Shown here: piece by piece, positions 1 through 10,917 of the stretch | How positions within the stretch are numbered: the stretch's first letter is position 1 | How the letters are laid out: each line of letters starts with the position of its first letter | Assembly: GCA_027943335.1 (NCBI GenBank) | Contig: BSBK01001302.1 | Location: 1,189,501 to 1,253,500, forward strand | Reading direction: 5' to 3' | DNA: 64,000 nucleotides | Source: Chamaecyparis obtusa | Taxonomy: Eukaryota; Streptophyta; Pinopsida; Cupressales; Cupressaceae | Made by a program: the position numbers and the translations under genes | The notes under the pieces: generated by a model | The model's input: only the letters and a program-made list of their open reading frames with translations | Told to the model about the DNA's origin: nothing | Database searches by the model: none

Positions 1-2
1 GG

Positions 3-1530
3 TTGATTCATCCTATCACTAGTGTTGAACCTCCTTTTAATCCTTTACCTAGTATTCCTACCTATACTCCTTTGGTGACTATGACGGTTCCCTCTATTCC
101 TATGAGTGTTCCTCCTGTGTCTCTTCCTACATCACAACCTTCATATCATAATGTTCCTTTTACTTATTCCAATCCACTTCCAACTATAGTTCCTAGTGTT
201 CCTCCAGTTGTGTCTTCTATTCCTACAACTTCTTACACTTTACCTAGTTTGTCTAATGTTGCTACTCCTCCTATTTCCTCTAATGATTCAACTATCATTG
301 GTTTGGCTCAAACTGTGTCCTCTTTACAACAACAACTTTCTTCCTTAACCCAAAACAAGTTTAGTATTCCTACATGTGACATGGGATGTCCTTTGTCCTT
401 GGATATTATCCGTACTCATGTTCCTCAGCAAGGTGAGATGCCTCATCTTGAGAATTATAATGGAAAAGGAGATCATGTTCATCATATTAAAACATTCCAA
501 ATCCTTTGTAGTGATTATGCTCATGACCATAGGATTTTAGCCAAACTATTTGCTAGAACCTTCCCTAACAAGGCCTTACAATGGTATTGTTCCTTGCCTC
601 CTTATTCCATGGATTCCTTTCCAAAACTTGCTAATGCCTTTATCCAACAATTTCAAACCAACATTGGCCCGCAAGTGTCTTTGACTGATTTGATGCATTT
701 TAAACAAAGTGCTAAGGAAAAATTAACTGAATTTATTGCTAGATTTAAGCATTTGCATGTTCAAATTTCCTATCTTGTTCTTGATATTGATATTCAACGT
801 ATGTTTGTTTCAAATTTCCAAAAGGATATTAGAGATAAGATTATGCTTACTAAATTTACCACTTTTCAAAAACTTTGTGCAGCACTTCATCATTATGAAT
901 TACAAGTGACTCAATTTGAGAGCAACACTCTGATGGCTCCTGTTCGAGTTGATAAGAGTTAATCCAAACAAATTTCAAAAATTCAACAATTATGTCAAGA
1001 TAAATAAACAAGCGAATGCAGTTGCTGATCAAGTTGTTGTGGCATCTCATAATGCCACTTCTGCATCCACTACTTTTCAATTAAATCATACATTTACTCC
1101 TCTTTCTGAATCTTTACATGCTATTATGAATAGGTTGTTGACTGCTAATATGATTACTTTACCTACTATTCGACCTCTTTTACCTGCTACAATTGCATCT
1201 AAATCTTTTCATCCAAATGTTTTTTTTCAATATCATCATCAAAATGGTCATGAGACTAAGAAGTGTTATTATTTAAAACATAAGGTTCAAGATTTAATTG
1301 ATTCTCATGCATTATCTATTGATAATCTTGCTGGTAGTGGGAACAAATTTATCTCTCCTCCTAATCAGAACCTTCAAATCTATACGAACCCTTTACCTAC
1401 ACATGATACTAATACAATTGCTCAACCATCTGCTGTGGAAATTGTGTATGATTCAAAGATGCATGATCTCAATCATGTTTTTAATCAAGTGGAGCATGTT
1501 GCTCAATCTATATCTCCACCTCAACCTTAG
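3..1530 (+). pseudogene. gag: Gag polyprotein, copy A (frameshifted)
   Basis: Ty3/gypsy Gag. The first frame (3-962) has a proline/serine/threonine-rich N-terminus, a Gln-rich stretch, then a Retrotrans_gag capsid-like domain (roughly residues 130-310) with the ALQWYCSLPPYSMDSFPKL and AFIQQF signatures. The reading then shifts to the frame of 949-1530. Compared with copy B (around 14740-14770), an 11-bp deletion here creates the stop at 960. The second frame holds a modified zinc knuckle (YHHQNGHETKKC) whose first cysteine is Phe; copy B keeps FCQYHCQNGHDTEKC. The stop at 1528-1530 is TAG where copy B has CAG. In a particle this protein would form the capsid and bind RNA. Confidence 0.8.
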
Positions 1531-1578
1531 ATTGAACCTAAAGTTCAATCTCAACCAAGACCAAAACCTAAACCTAAA

Positions 1579-2190
1579 ATGAAAATTCAATCTAAACCTC
1601 AACAAAAACTTAAGAATAAAAGACCTCGGGAACTTTTGATTACCTTTGATGACTCTGAGACTATTAAAGCTCCTGATGATCCCCTTTCCATTGCTACTAG
1701 GATTGCTCAGAAACCTAATCATGGTTGTCTTGTTGATCCTACATCCTTAGTTAATGTTATCACTGAAGAAAATCTTTTTACGAAAAGCTTACAACGTGAC
1801 TTTTATGAAACATCAAATGTGTGGATTCAAAGTTGTAATGATTTTCTTGATCCATCATTTGGTTCTATTACTTTACCGGTTAAACATTTTGGAAAAATTG
1901 TGAACACTACCTTTGTTGTGGTTCCTACTTCTGATCAATTTCAAGTTAAGCTAGGTTTTCCTTGGGGTACTGCCATGCATGTTGTTGCTTCACTTATCCA
2001 TAAGTGTCTTAAGTTCATTCATGATGAAGAAGTGAAGAGGATTAATCATAGCTTATATCAACCTTCCAGGCCTAGAGATTGTGTTGCTCTTGATTTTTTT
2101 GGCCTTCATTACCTTATTTATGTCCTCCTTGACCTGATAATCTTTTTCGATCATATCAAGCTTATAAACATCGTAAGATTCTTGAATTAA
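1579..2190 (+). pseudogene. Retroviral protease-like region, copy A
   Basis: Continues gag copy A after one stop codon. A basic Pro/Lys repeat stretch leads into a domain with the layout of a retropepsin: LVDPTSLVNVITEENL at the position of the active site, then the beta-strand segment ending in QVKLGFPWG, which aligns with the conserved LLGRPW-type motif. The catalytic D-T/S-G is replaced by D-P-T. Copy B carries the same residues, so this is a family trait rather than a private mutation. Relative to copy B the C-terminal end after about 2100 is out of frame. It is probably a structural remnant of protease without activity. Confidence 0.6.
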
Positions 2191-2208
2191 TCTCACCTCC
2201 TATGGATC

Positions 2209-2972
2209 TTAATGAGTGTGCCTCCTCTGTCTCTTCCTACATCACAACCTTTATATCATAATGTTCCTTTTACTTATTCCAATCCACTTCCAACTATAGT
2301 TCCTAGTGTTCCTCCAATTGTGTCTTCTATTCCTGCAGCTTCTTACACTTTACCTAGTGTGTCTAATGTCGTTACTCCTCCTATTTCCTCTAATGATTCA
2401 ACTATCATCAGTTTGGCTCAAACTGTGTCCTCTTTACAACAACAACTTTCTTCCTTAACCCAAAACAAGTTTAGTATTCCTACATGTGACATGGGATGTC
2501 CTTTGTCCTTGGATATTATTCATACTCTTGTTCCTCATCAAGGTGAGGTGCCTCATCTTGAGAATTATAATGGAAATGGAGATCATGTTCATCATGTTAA
2601 AACATTCCAAATCCTTTGTAGTGATTATGCTCATGACCATAGGATTTTACCCAAACTATTTGCTAGAACCTTCCCTGACAAGGCCTTACAATGGTATTGT
2701 TCCTTGCCTCCTTATTCCATTGATTCCTTTCCAAAACTTGCTCATGCCTTTATCCAACAATTTCAAAACAACACTGGCCCACGAGTGTCTTTGACTGATT
2801 TGATGCATTGTAAACAAAGTGCTAAGGAAAAATTAACTGAATTTATTGGTACATTTGAGCATTTGCATGCTCAAATTTCCTATCATGTTCCTAATATTGA
2901 TATTCAATGTAAAATTATTTCAAATTTGCAAAAAGATATTAGAGATAAGATTCTACTTACTAAATTTACCTC
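2209..2972 (+). pseudogene. gag: Gag polyprotein, copy B, 5' part
   Basis: Second copy of the capsid region, closely similar to 110-860. It starts abruptly at 2209 within the Pro/Ser-rich region, directly after copy A. It is cut at 2972 by the insertion of the minus-strand Tat element; the coding resumes at 14658. The last five bases before the insertion (ACCTC, 2968-2972) recur at 14653-14657. The sequence is otherwise open across this stretch. Confidence 0.8.
2968..2972. repeat. Target-site duplication ACCTC (left)
   Basis: Five bases ACCTC immediately before the element and repeated exactly at 14653-14657. Removing the element and one copy rejoins the gag reading frame of the outer element, which confirms the nesting. 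Confidence 0.9.
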
Positions 2973-4601
2973 TGAATAGGGTGAAAATGGAATCTTAGCA
3001 ATGTACCTAACATTCAACAACTATTCATTTGAATTGAAATTTGAATTGGAATAGCATAAGTAAATTGGGAAATACTTGAAAATTAATTAGGTTAAGATAC
3101 ATACCTCATTGTGAAATTGATTTAGAAATACCTATTTTCTGAAGTTTGTTTGAGGTTTTGGAAGATTTTGCAACCAAATCTATGATCAGAAAGTCAAGAA
3201 GGAGAAAACCCAGAAAAGTTTCATCTTTCCCGTAGCAGGTCAAGTTTGACCGTCATAAAAGGCCAAATACCACATTTTTATTCTGGAGCCCGATTCTGAT
3301 TTTTTTCGCAGATCCCAAAAGTTTGGCAAAAAGGGTACTCAAATCTATCCTCTGATTCCCAAAACAGCGACTATAGATATCTAAAAAAGGGGTTTTTGGG
3401 GGTGGCTATATAGGGTTTTTCCTTAGTCAAACCCCTATTTTGGTGGTCTGTACCTCCACAAATAGCCAATTGAAATAGAGTGTGTGTGTGTGTATGTATT
3501 GAAAGTGTAATTCCAAGATCTAATCCTCTAGATCAAAACCCTAGCATGAATATGTATGAAACAACAATGTATAGATTTGAATGAGATAGAAAAGCATACC
3601 AAGCCCCCAAGGCTAAAGTACTTCTACCAAACTCACAATCTGTAATTGTTACTCCATGGTTGAATGCTTGAAAGTTGATAATGGTGGCTTAAGGAAGAAA
3701 GGATCTCTCTTGTTCCAAATATGAGTTCATAAAGATGCTTAATGTCAACAATGGCTTGATCTTCTATACCATCCTCTTGCTATCTTGCACCTTCACTATT
3801 GCTTGCTTGCTTGAAATCTTCTTGTTCATGAAATTGACTCCTTGAGAGCACTTGATCGTGAGAATTCTTGATTGTACTTGGTTCTCACAAAACTTGATGA
3901 AGAGATGTGAATAATGGATGAGAAAATGAGAGAGGAAGGCCTCCTTTTATAGTGAACTAGGGCATAATCCTCTAGAGGGGCCACCTTGGAGAATTAAATC
4001 CCAATTAGGTCCTAACTTTTAGAAAATATACCTAGATTAAATGCAATTAGAGGATTTACCATCCTGAAACCTGAAATGGCTAACCCGGAGGTGGGAAAAC
4101 AAATATCCCGAAAGCCCGATACCCAGAAATCAAGGATTTTGATGATTTGAAGGAAGGGGGCAAAATTGAGGTTGGGACTGACCTAGTCAGGTTTGAGTTT
4201 GAACATAACCTATTCAAGTTTGAGCTTGATCCTAACCTAGTTAGGACCAACCTCAAATTTGACCCTGGGCCCAGATTCAATCAGAACTAGGACATGAGGT
4301 CCCGAGGATGCTCAGAGACCTAGGAATGATATCAAAATAGGACATAATGCCATGGATAAGCATAAAATCCTATGATGACTATGATGAAGGCTAGGAGGAC
4401 TTATTTCTAAGTCCTACCTAGAAAATAGATCCATGGGAGAGGGAAATTCAGGAGAATCCTTGAGATCATATCCCTAATTTCACCTAGAATGAAGAAAATA
4501 AGTGCAAAATGCATCCTAAATGCAAGTCTATCATGATAAATGTACTAAAAGAGGGTGCTAAACCTATCAAGATGGAAGTGTTTCCATTTTAAGACAATAC
4601 A
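2973..4601 (-). repeat. 3' LTR of the Tat-type element
   Basis: 1,629 bp. On the minus strand it begins TGTATTGTCTTAAAATGG (at 4601) and ends CCCTATTCA (at 2973). It aligns end to end with 13028-14652 with scattered substitutions, so the insertion is not very recent. A polypurine tract AGTGGGGGCTAAA adjoins it (complement of 4602-4614). Confidence 0.88.
3944..3951 (-). promoter_or_regulatory. LTR TATA box (3' LTR copy)
   Basis: TATAAAAG on the minus strand, in the same conserved context as 13995-14002 (5' LTR) and 18575-18582. Some 200-300 bp upstream (4165-4260) lie repeated ACCTAGTCAGGTTTGAG-like motifs, a likely U3 enhancer array. Confidence 0.55.
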
Positions 4602-4616
4602 TTTAGCCCCCACTTT

Positions 4617-5180
4617 AGCTTAGATATGACACTAGATGAATATGCAAGCTAAAGTAAGAAAACATCATAGTAAATAAAAAGGATATAGCTAAGTCCTCGA
4701 TGTAAAGATCCTACAGAAAAGTGTTAGGACCTGCAACACACAAGGTTAATTAAAATCTATAAATCACCTAAATCTTACTATATGATAATTTGACAATTGT
4801 ATAGATCCCCTTATGCCCCCCCTCTTTCGGCTTTCCACTTGGGAAGGGTGAAATAGGGTGATAAGAAAAACTCTATATACTGGATATGAAGAGTGTTGAA
4901 AAGTCCTTTCCTAAACTAATTAGAAGGATTACTAACCTTCCTAAATTGATTCAAGGAGTTAGGTATCTAAATCATGATTCCAACACTGCTGATGTCACTA
5001 AAAACAGAGTTACCGAACTCAAGTTATGATTAAAAGAGTGGATGTCTGTCTAAATGCATAAGAAGGGAAAATTCGAGTTTACCCTAAGGAAACCCTAATA
5101 AAACCCTAATTTGAACTTATAAATAAGTAAAAGAGAGAAATACTTACTCATTCTTACCATTCTCAAATTTGAAACGAGGA
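4617..5180. other. Spacer between 3' LTR and antisense gene
   Basis: AT-rich interior of the Tat-type element with no gene I can support on either strand. It would include the 5' flank of the antisense mobile-domain gene. Confidence 0.5.
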
Positions 5181-5186
5181 AGCAAT

Positions 5187-7427
5187 ATGCCGAGAAGAGA
5201 GGAACTTCGAGCGACACGCCTGGAGACTTTGAGACACAGCTTGGCTACCGGACGGTCACTACCTGAGGTGAGTTTACTGTTATCTATCTTTGTACTTTCA
5301 AAATTCCTATTTTTTATAGGCAAGGTCAATTTTTCCCCTTTTAGGTCGAGCCTAACCCATTTAGGTTGACATTGACCCATCTAGGTCGACTTTGACCCAT
5401 GAAAGTCAACATTGACCAGAGGGTTTCTATCAGTTTTTTTTTTTAGATGAGGTTGACCTTGACCCAAAAAGGTCAACCCTAACCCAATAAAGTTAACATT
5501 GACCCAGTAAGGTTGACATTAACCTAACTGAGGTTGACTTTGACCTAGTTTAGTTAGTTTTGTAGATTTGATGATGTAGATGATTGATATGATCTTTGTT
5601 TGTGCTTGCAGGACCTAGTCTGCTTCCGAGAGCATCCTTTTGGGGAATTGCTAGTGAAAGTCAAGGAGAGACTATCTAAGCTTGATGATGAGGGGATGCA
5701 GTTACTAAGGGATGTGGGACTGTAGTGGGTATCAATCCTTCCATAGCTCAGACTACACCGAGCCATTTTATCAGCTCTGATAGAGAGGTGGGATGAGGAT
5801 ACATGCTCCTTCCATTTTCCCTCTGGTGAGATCACAGTGACCTTAGAGGATGTCTACAGGATCATGCGGCTTCCAGTCTAAGGGGAGACCATTAGACACA
5901 AAGCACAACATGGTTTTGAGGAGATGTAGACACAGAGTATACTATAGGAGTGCGTCCACAGATGCAGACCCAATCAGATCAAATTCTACTATCTTGTGTA
6001 CTATCAGGCCCTACACCTTTAGTATGGAAGGTGATGTTATGTATAGTAGCCTTGGTTGTGTTACCCAACTCAAAGGGTACCATATTTTTTTCACCTCTGA
6101 CACATCTCATACGGAGGATGGAGAGAGAGAGGACTGTGTTCTCATGGGGTCGCAACATGCTAGCTTAGCTATACCATGAGTTGGGTCAGCTAGTGAGGTA
6201 TCAACGGGAGAGTCTATCGACATGCACAGTTCTGCAGATATGGATTTTTGAGCATTTTGCATGTACACATCCATAGGGAGTTCCAGTGATGGTAGATGTG
6301 AGCACAGCGAGAGCCTTCACATATCCTTTGAGAGATGTTTGACAGTTTGGGAATATGCTCTACTAGAGAGTACATCTAGATCGTATTGCCAGCACCAATG
6401 TGATATGGAGACCCTATTGTCAGATGACAGAGTGGACTGATACATGATTCCAAATGAGACATTCACAGTAGTGTAAGCTGCTAGAGGGTCATCAGAGTCA
6501 TATAGTGATGCCCTACTATTATGATCCAGGTGATGAGGCAATTTGGCCTATTACAGGGAGTCCCTAAGGTAGTACCTCACTATGTTCATCTGATGAGATA
6601 CTATCAGAGACCCGGTGCCATACGTTGACCATCGATAGCAAACATATAGGATAGCAATGTAGAGGAGACAGAGGATATAGAGGTACCATCAAATGTAGCC
6701 TATTCAGGGGTGAGCCAAGATTACATTAGGTACTGGAGTTTGGAGGGGACCCATCCTATCTTTCTCGAGGATTATCCTATAGGTGATCCAGGCTTTGCAA
6801 AGGGGACACACCGAGATAGTGGATCCACTGAGGAGGATGAGGATATCAGAGATGAGGAGTACATCTTTGAGGGAGATCCCATGGAGGAGGAGAGAGAAGA
6901 GGAGAGAGTCGAGGACATGCCCCTGGGTGGTGATATTGGTGCAGATATACCTATTACTCATGCATCACCACTGAGATCATGATGGCCCCCACGGCCCCAC
7001 ATAGAGACACCACCACCGAGACTGAGATATAGTGAGCGTGGAGAGAGTAGTCACTCCATGCCCCCACCATCTAGACACTTTAGAGACGTCCAGGAGGGAG
7101 ACCCAGGTATGAACTTGATTGAAATTTGGTTGAATATATGATTTGAATAGACAAGATACTGGACTAATAGAATTTTTTCTTTCTATAGCTAGCGTAGTAG
7201 AGTGGAGGAGCTTTGTATTCAAGATTCTCAAGGATACCATTATATCCTACCGACTACTAGCCGATGAGCGAGAGTCTTCCATTGGTCACAAAGATCCTGA
7301 CAGACATGCTGACATCTTTGTATGTATCCAGCGAGAGCTGAGAATGTGTAGAGAGAGAGAGAGAGAAGAAGTTGATGGCAAAGGTACAGAGTCTCTGAGG
7401 ATGTGTACAAGGTATGAGCATATCTAG
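5187..7427 (+). pseudogene. Antisense plant mobile domain (PMD-like) gene inside the Tat element
   Basis: Plus-strand coding lying opposite to pol, between integrase and the 3' LTR. A likely start is MPRREELRATRLETLR at 5187. A GT-AG intron (about 5269-5610) joins it to a stretch with FGELLVKVKERLSKLDDEG, then RWDEDTCSFHFPSGEITV and TLEDVYRIMRLPV, the signature of the plant mobile domain (PF10536). Later come a QFGLLQGVP-like segment, an acidic stretch (6830-6930), a second GT-AG intron (about 7106-7189) and a coiled-coil-like Arg/Glu tail. Numerous in-frame stops (for example near 5724, 5748 and 5878) show it is decayed. Tat-lineage elements are known to carry extra antisense ORFs. The function of this one is unknown. 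Confidence 0.65.
5340..5560. repeat. TTGACC-rich degenerate tandem repeat in the mobile-domain intron
   Basis: About ten imperfect copies of a 17-24-bp unit related to AGGTTGACATTGACCCA, within the first intron of the antisense gene. Each copy carries TTGAC or its complement, the core of the WRKY W-box. Confidence 0.7.
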
Positions 7428-7429
7428 GA

Positions 7430-7789
7430 GCCATACAAAGACACACAAATCTTCATCTTCCCATCAGAGAGTAGAGAGATTTGGGAGTCATCAGTCATCA
7501 GAGCGACATAGTGATAGATAGGGGCATTGGCCACTTATGTATCAAAAACTTTGAAAACTATTTTTGATCAATGAAAAGCTTTCTCTATTGATTAGTTCTA
7601 TGTTTGATTACTTATGCTTTCATCAATATAAAACTTAATAGAAAGAAAGAAAGAAACGAAGGTGCATAAACATATTCAATATGTAATTTTGGTAAAACTA
7701 CATAACCTATAAAACAAATCTTTATAAGGAATACATAAATGCACATGGAACAAAGGTAATTAAGGATAATAATGTTTAAGATGCATAAT
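7430..7789. other. Junction between antisense gene and pol
   Basis: Low-complexity sequence between the 3' end of the plus-strand mobile-domain gene and the 3' end of the minus-strand integrase. No gene is seen. The two genes are convergent here. Confidence 0.4.
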
Positions 7790-9138
7790 ATTAATGGGTT
7801 ACTTAAAAGAAACACCATCCATATCAGCCAATTTATAAGCACCTGAACCATAGTCTTCAGTAACAACAAAAGGTCCAAGCCAATTAGGGCTAAAGTTTCC
7901 TTTTTCACCCTGTAAAGCATTCACATTTCGTTGATTCTCATAAAGGAGTAAATCACCAACCACAAATGTTCATTTGATTACCTTATGATTGTATTGTTTA
8001 TGAAGAGATTTATGATAAGCTTTTATATGTTCTAAAGCATGTATTCATTCTTCATCTAACATTTCTAATTCTTGTAAGCGTTATTCACAAAAAGTATCTT
8101 TATCAATTATCCATGAAATGAAACATGTAAAGATGGTATTTCTAGTTCCAAAGGCATAATAGCATCAGTACCATAGACCAGGTTGTAAGGAGAAGTATCC
8201 ATGGCAGTACGAACACTAGTCCTATAGGCCCATAAAGCATAAGTCAGTTGAGTATGCCAATCTTCCACATGCTTACTAACTGTTTTTATCAAAATTTGTT
8301 CAATAATTTTATTTGATGGTTTAGCTTGTCCATTAGATTGAGGATAGTAAGGAATTGAAAATTGATGTTGAATCCTATATTTCTCCAAGAATTTCACAAC
8401 TTCTTTGTTTTTAAAAGATGTTCCATTATCCAAAATTATTGTTGAAGGAATACCAAATCTTGTTATGATATTATTAAGGATGAAATCAAAAATAACATCT
8501 ATCGTTTTTCAATGGAGAGGGATAGCTTCAACCCACTTCATAAAGTAATCCATAGAGGTGAGTATGTAAGTATGTCCTTGAGAAGAAGTTGGTGAGATTT
8601 TTCCAATAAGGTCAAAACCCCAAACACTAAAAGGCCATGGAGAAACTTGATTACGAAGCTCACAAGCAGGAGCATGAATCAAATTACTATGTTGTTGACA
8701 TTGAGGACATTTCTTAACAAACATGAAAGAATCTTGTTCCATTGTTTGCCAATAATATCCCATTCGAAGTAATTTATTAACCAAGGATTTTCCACCAAAA
8801 TATCCCCCACAAGAACCAAAATGAGCCTCTGCTAAAGCTACAGGAATTTCAGTTCTATTAAGACATCGTAATAATAATCCTTCATAAGAGCGTTTGTAAA
8901 GCGTATCTCCTAAAATGATGTACCATGCTGCAAGTTTCCTAATACGAATACACATGTTCCTTGTTGCTAATTCAATAAAAGTACTATCCTTCAAAAAATG
9001 AAAAATATGTGAATACCATTCATCGGAATGCAAGTTAAAACAGTCAAAGGTAATCCTATCAAAAATTGCAAGACATTTAAGAGTTTGTATAGTAAATTGA
9101 AAGTTTTCTGCATTGTTCTCGAGACAAACCCGGTGCAC
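7790..9138 (-). pseudogene. Integrase of the Tat-type element
   Basis: Reads on the minus strand from about 9138 to 7800 with at least one frame break near 8440-8510. The N-terminal zinc domain has EAHFGSCGGYFGGKSL and KKCPQCQQH; the second His of HHCC is Tyr. The catalytic core shows WGFDLIGKISPTSSQGH (first D) and MDNGTSF (second D). The third acidic residue is replaced: NGQAKPSNK has Lys where the family has Glu. The C-terminal segment, with NFSPNWLGPFVV and GAYKLADMDG, lies at about 7800-7920. In life it would insert the cDNA; this copy could not because the DDE triad is broken. Confidence 0.8.
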
Positions 9139-9464
9139 TGGCCATGGCGTCTACATGTCGATTGTCCTTCCTAGGTAAAGTCTGAATCGTATAAGAGGAG
9201 AATTGTGAATCTCCATATATCCTGATATCCTCCTTTAATCTATTCAACTATTAGTTGTGAATCTCCATATATATGTAAATGTTTGATATTGAGGGATGAA
9301 GATACTTGTAGTCCAGCTATAAGAGCTTCATACTCTGCAATGTTATTAGTGCAAGGAAAGGTTAGTTTATATGATAAAGGGATGGATTTTTTTATAGGGG
9401 GAATCAAGATGATACCCACACCGGAACCTGTCTTACATTTAGATCCATCAAAATATAATTCCCA
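9139..9464 (-). pseudogene. Second (archaeal-type) RNase H, internally truncated
   Basis: After the first RNase H and a linker, the minus strand encodes WELYFDGSKCKTGSGVGI, NIAEYEALIAGLQ and HIYGDSQLIVE: the three acidic positions of an archaeal-type RNase H, the extra domain diagnostic of Tat-lineage elements. A stop follows DSQLIVE. The sequence then jumps to the domain's end (RKDNRHVDAMAS at about 9150), so the C-terminal part appears deleted. This domain is thought to assist removal of the RNA strand in reverse transcription. Confidence 0.75.
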
Positions 9465-10250
9465 AATATCCTTCTGTTGAAGAGTTAGGATATTATCATC
9501 AGGAAATTCTATGGAAGTAGAACATTCATCGGAGTGAGGACAAGGAGATTCAGCTAGATAATCTGTCAATGCTTGTCCCTTTATAGAATTCTGAGAAATA
9601 AAATCAAGATCAAAATCGGTGAGCAACATAACCCATTTTGCTAACCGACCAGAGAGATCAGTTTGTGAGAAAAGATGTTTCAAAGGATCAAATTTGATAA
9701 TCACATTAACTCCAGCATTTATCAAATAATGCCTGAGTTTCTGACATGCATAAACTACAGCTAGACATTATCTTTCTAAATTTATATATCATGTTTCATA
9801 ATCAAGTAAAGTCTGACTAATGTAATACACAGGTCTTTCTTTATCATTATCATCAATTTGAGCTAACAACGCACTCACGGCCCATGGAGTCGCTGAAGTG
9901 TATAATTGAAATGGTTTATCAAAATTTGCAGGTTGCAAGATAGGAGGATTCACAAGATACTCCTTAAATTTCTCAAAAGTTTGTTTACACTCCTCATTCC
10001 AAGAGAAATTGGTATCCTTTCTAAGCAAGGAAGTAAAAGGAATAGTTCGGTCCGCTAAATTAGAAATAAAGTGACGAATAGCTTGTATTTTTCCTTGTAA
10101 GCTTCGTAACTGGGAAATATTTTTAGGAGGCATATTAACAATAGCTTCAATCTTGTCAGTATCTACTTCGATGCCTCGCTTAGAGATTATAAATCCTAAT
10201 AATTTACCAGAATCAACTCCAAAGACACATTTCTTAGGATTCAATCTCAT
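9465..10250 (-). pseudogene. First RNase H and RT thumb/connection of the Tat-type element
   Basis: Two minus-strand frames (10250-9789 and 9725-9465). The first covers the RT C-terminal part (LNPKKCVFGVDSGKLLGFI, then SQLRSLQGKIQAIRHFI) and the start of the Ty3-type RNase H (FQLYTSATPWAVSALLAQ, where the catalytic D of the usual Y-D-A-S context is T-S-A-T). The second has RLAKWVMLLTDFDLDF and GQALTDYLAESP, the usual RNase H end. A stop near 9768 separates the frames. Confidence 0.75.
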
Positions 10251-10917
10251 ATTATAACTTCTAATCCTTTCAAATATCTATTGTAAAATAGTAACGTGAT
10301 CTTCTCTTTGTATAGATTTTGCCAAGATGTCATCCACATAATCTTCAAGGATCTTATGAATGTAATCATGAAAAATCAAAGTCATAGCCCATTGATAAGT
10401 TGCTCCTACATTTTTCAAAAGGGCATCATGACCCAACAAAAGGTTCCCCAAGGTATTATAAATGCAGTCTTAAATTGATCTTTAGGGGGGATAAAGATTT
10501 GATTGTATCTCAAAAAGCCATCCATAAAAGATAACAAGGCATGGCTCGCTGTTGAATCTACAATCATATCAATATTAGGTAGCGGGAAATCATCCTTCAA
10601 GGATGCCTTATTTAAATCTCTAAAATCAGTGCAATCCTTATCTTATTTTCTCCTTTTGACACAGGCACAATGTTTGAAATCCAATCTGAGTAATCAATAG
10701 AATGGATAAATCTAGAATCCAATAGTTTTTCAATTTCACCTTTGACTAACAAAGTAATTCGTGGATTCATCTTTTGAATTTTTTGTTTCACCGGCTTCAT
10801 ATTCAGCTTTAAAACAATGTTATGAGTAACAATCTTAGAATCTATACCTGGCATATCAAAATATGTCCAAGGGAAGATATCCTTAAATTCAAGCAAAAAA
10901 CAACTAATCACGTTCAT
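10251..10917 (-). pseudogene. Reverse transcriptase of the Tat-type element
   Basis: N-terminal RT starts at 10917 (EFKDIFPWTYFDMPG, KGEIEKLLDSRFI, WISNIVPVSK). It shifts frame near 10620 to LKDDFPLPNIDMIVDSTASH and GFLRYNQIFIPPKDQFKTAF, then loses the frame again after CWVMMPF. The catalytic YVDD box is present as LEDYVDDILAKSI at about 10310-10350. The order and spacing are those of a Ty3/gypsy RT, but several frameshifts and stops exclude activity. Confidence 0.8.
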
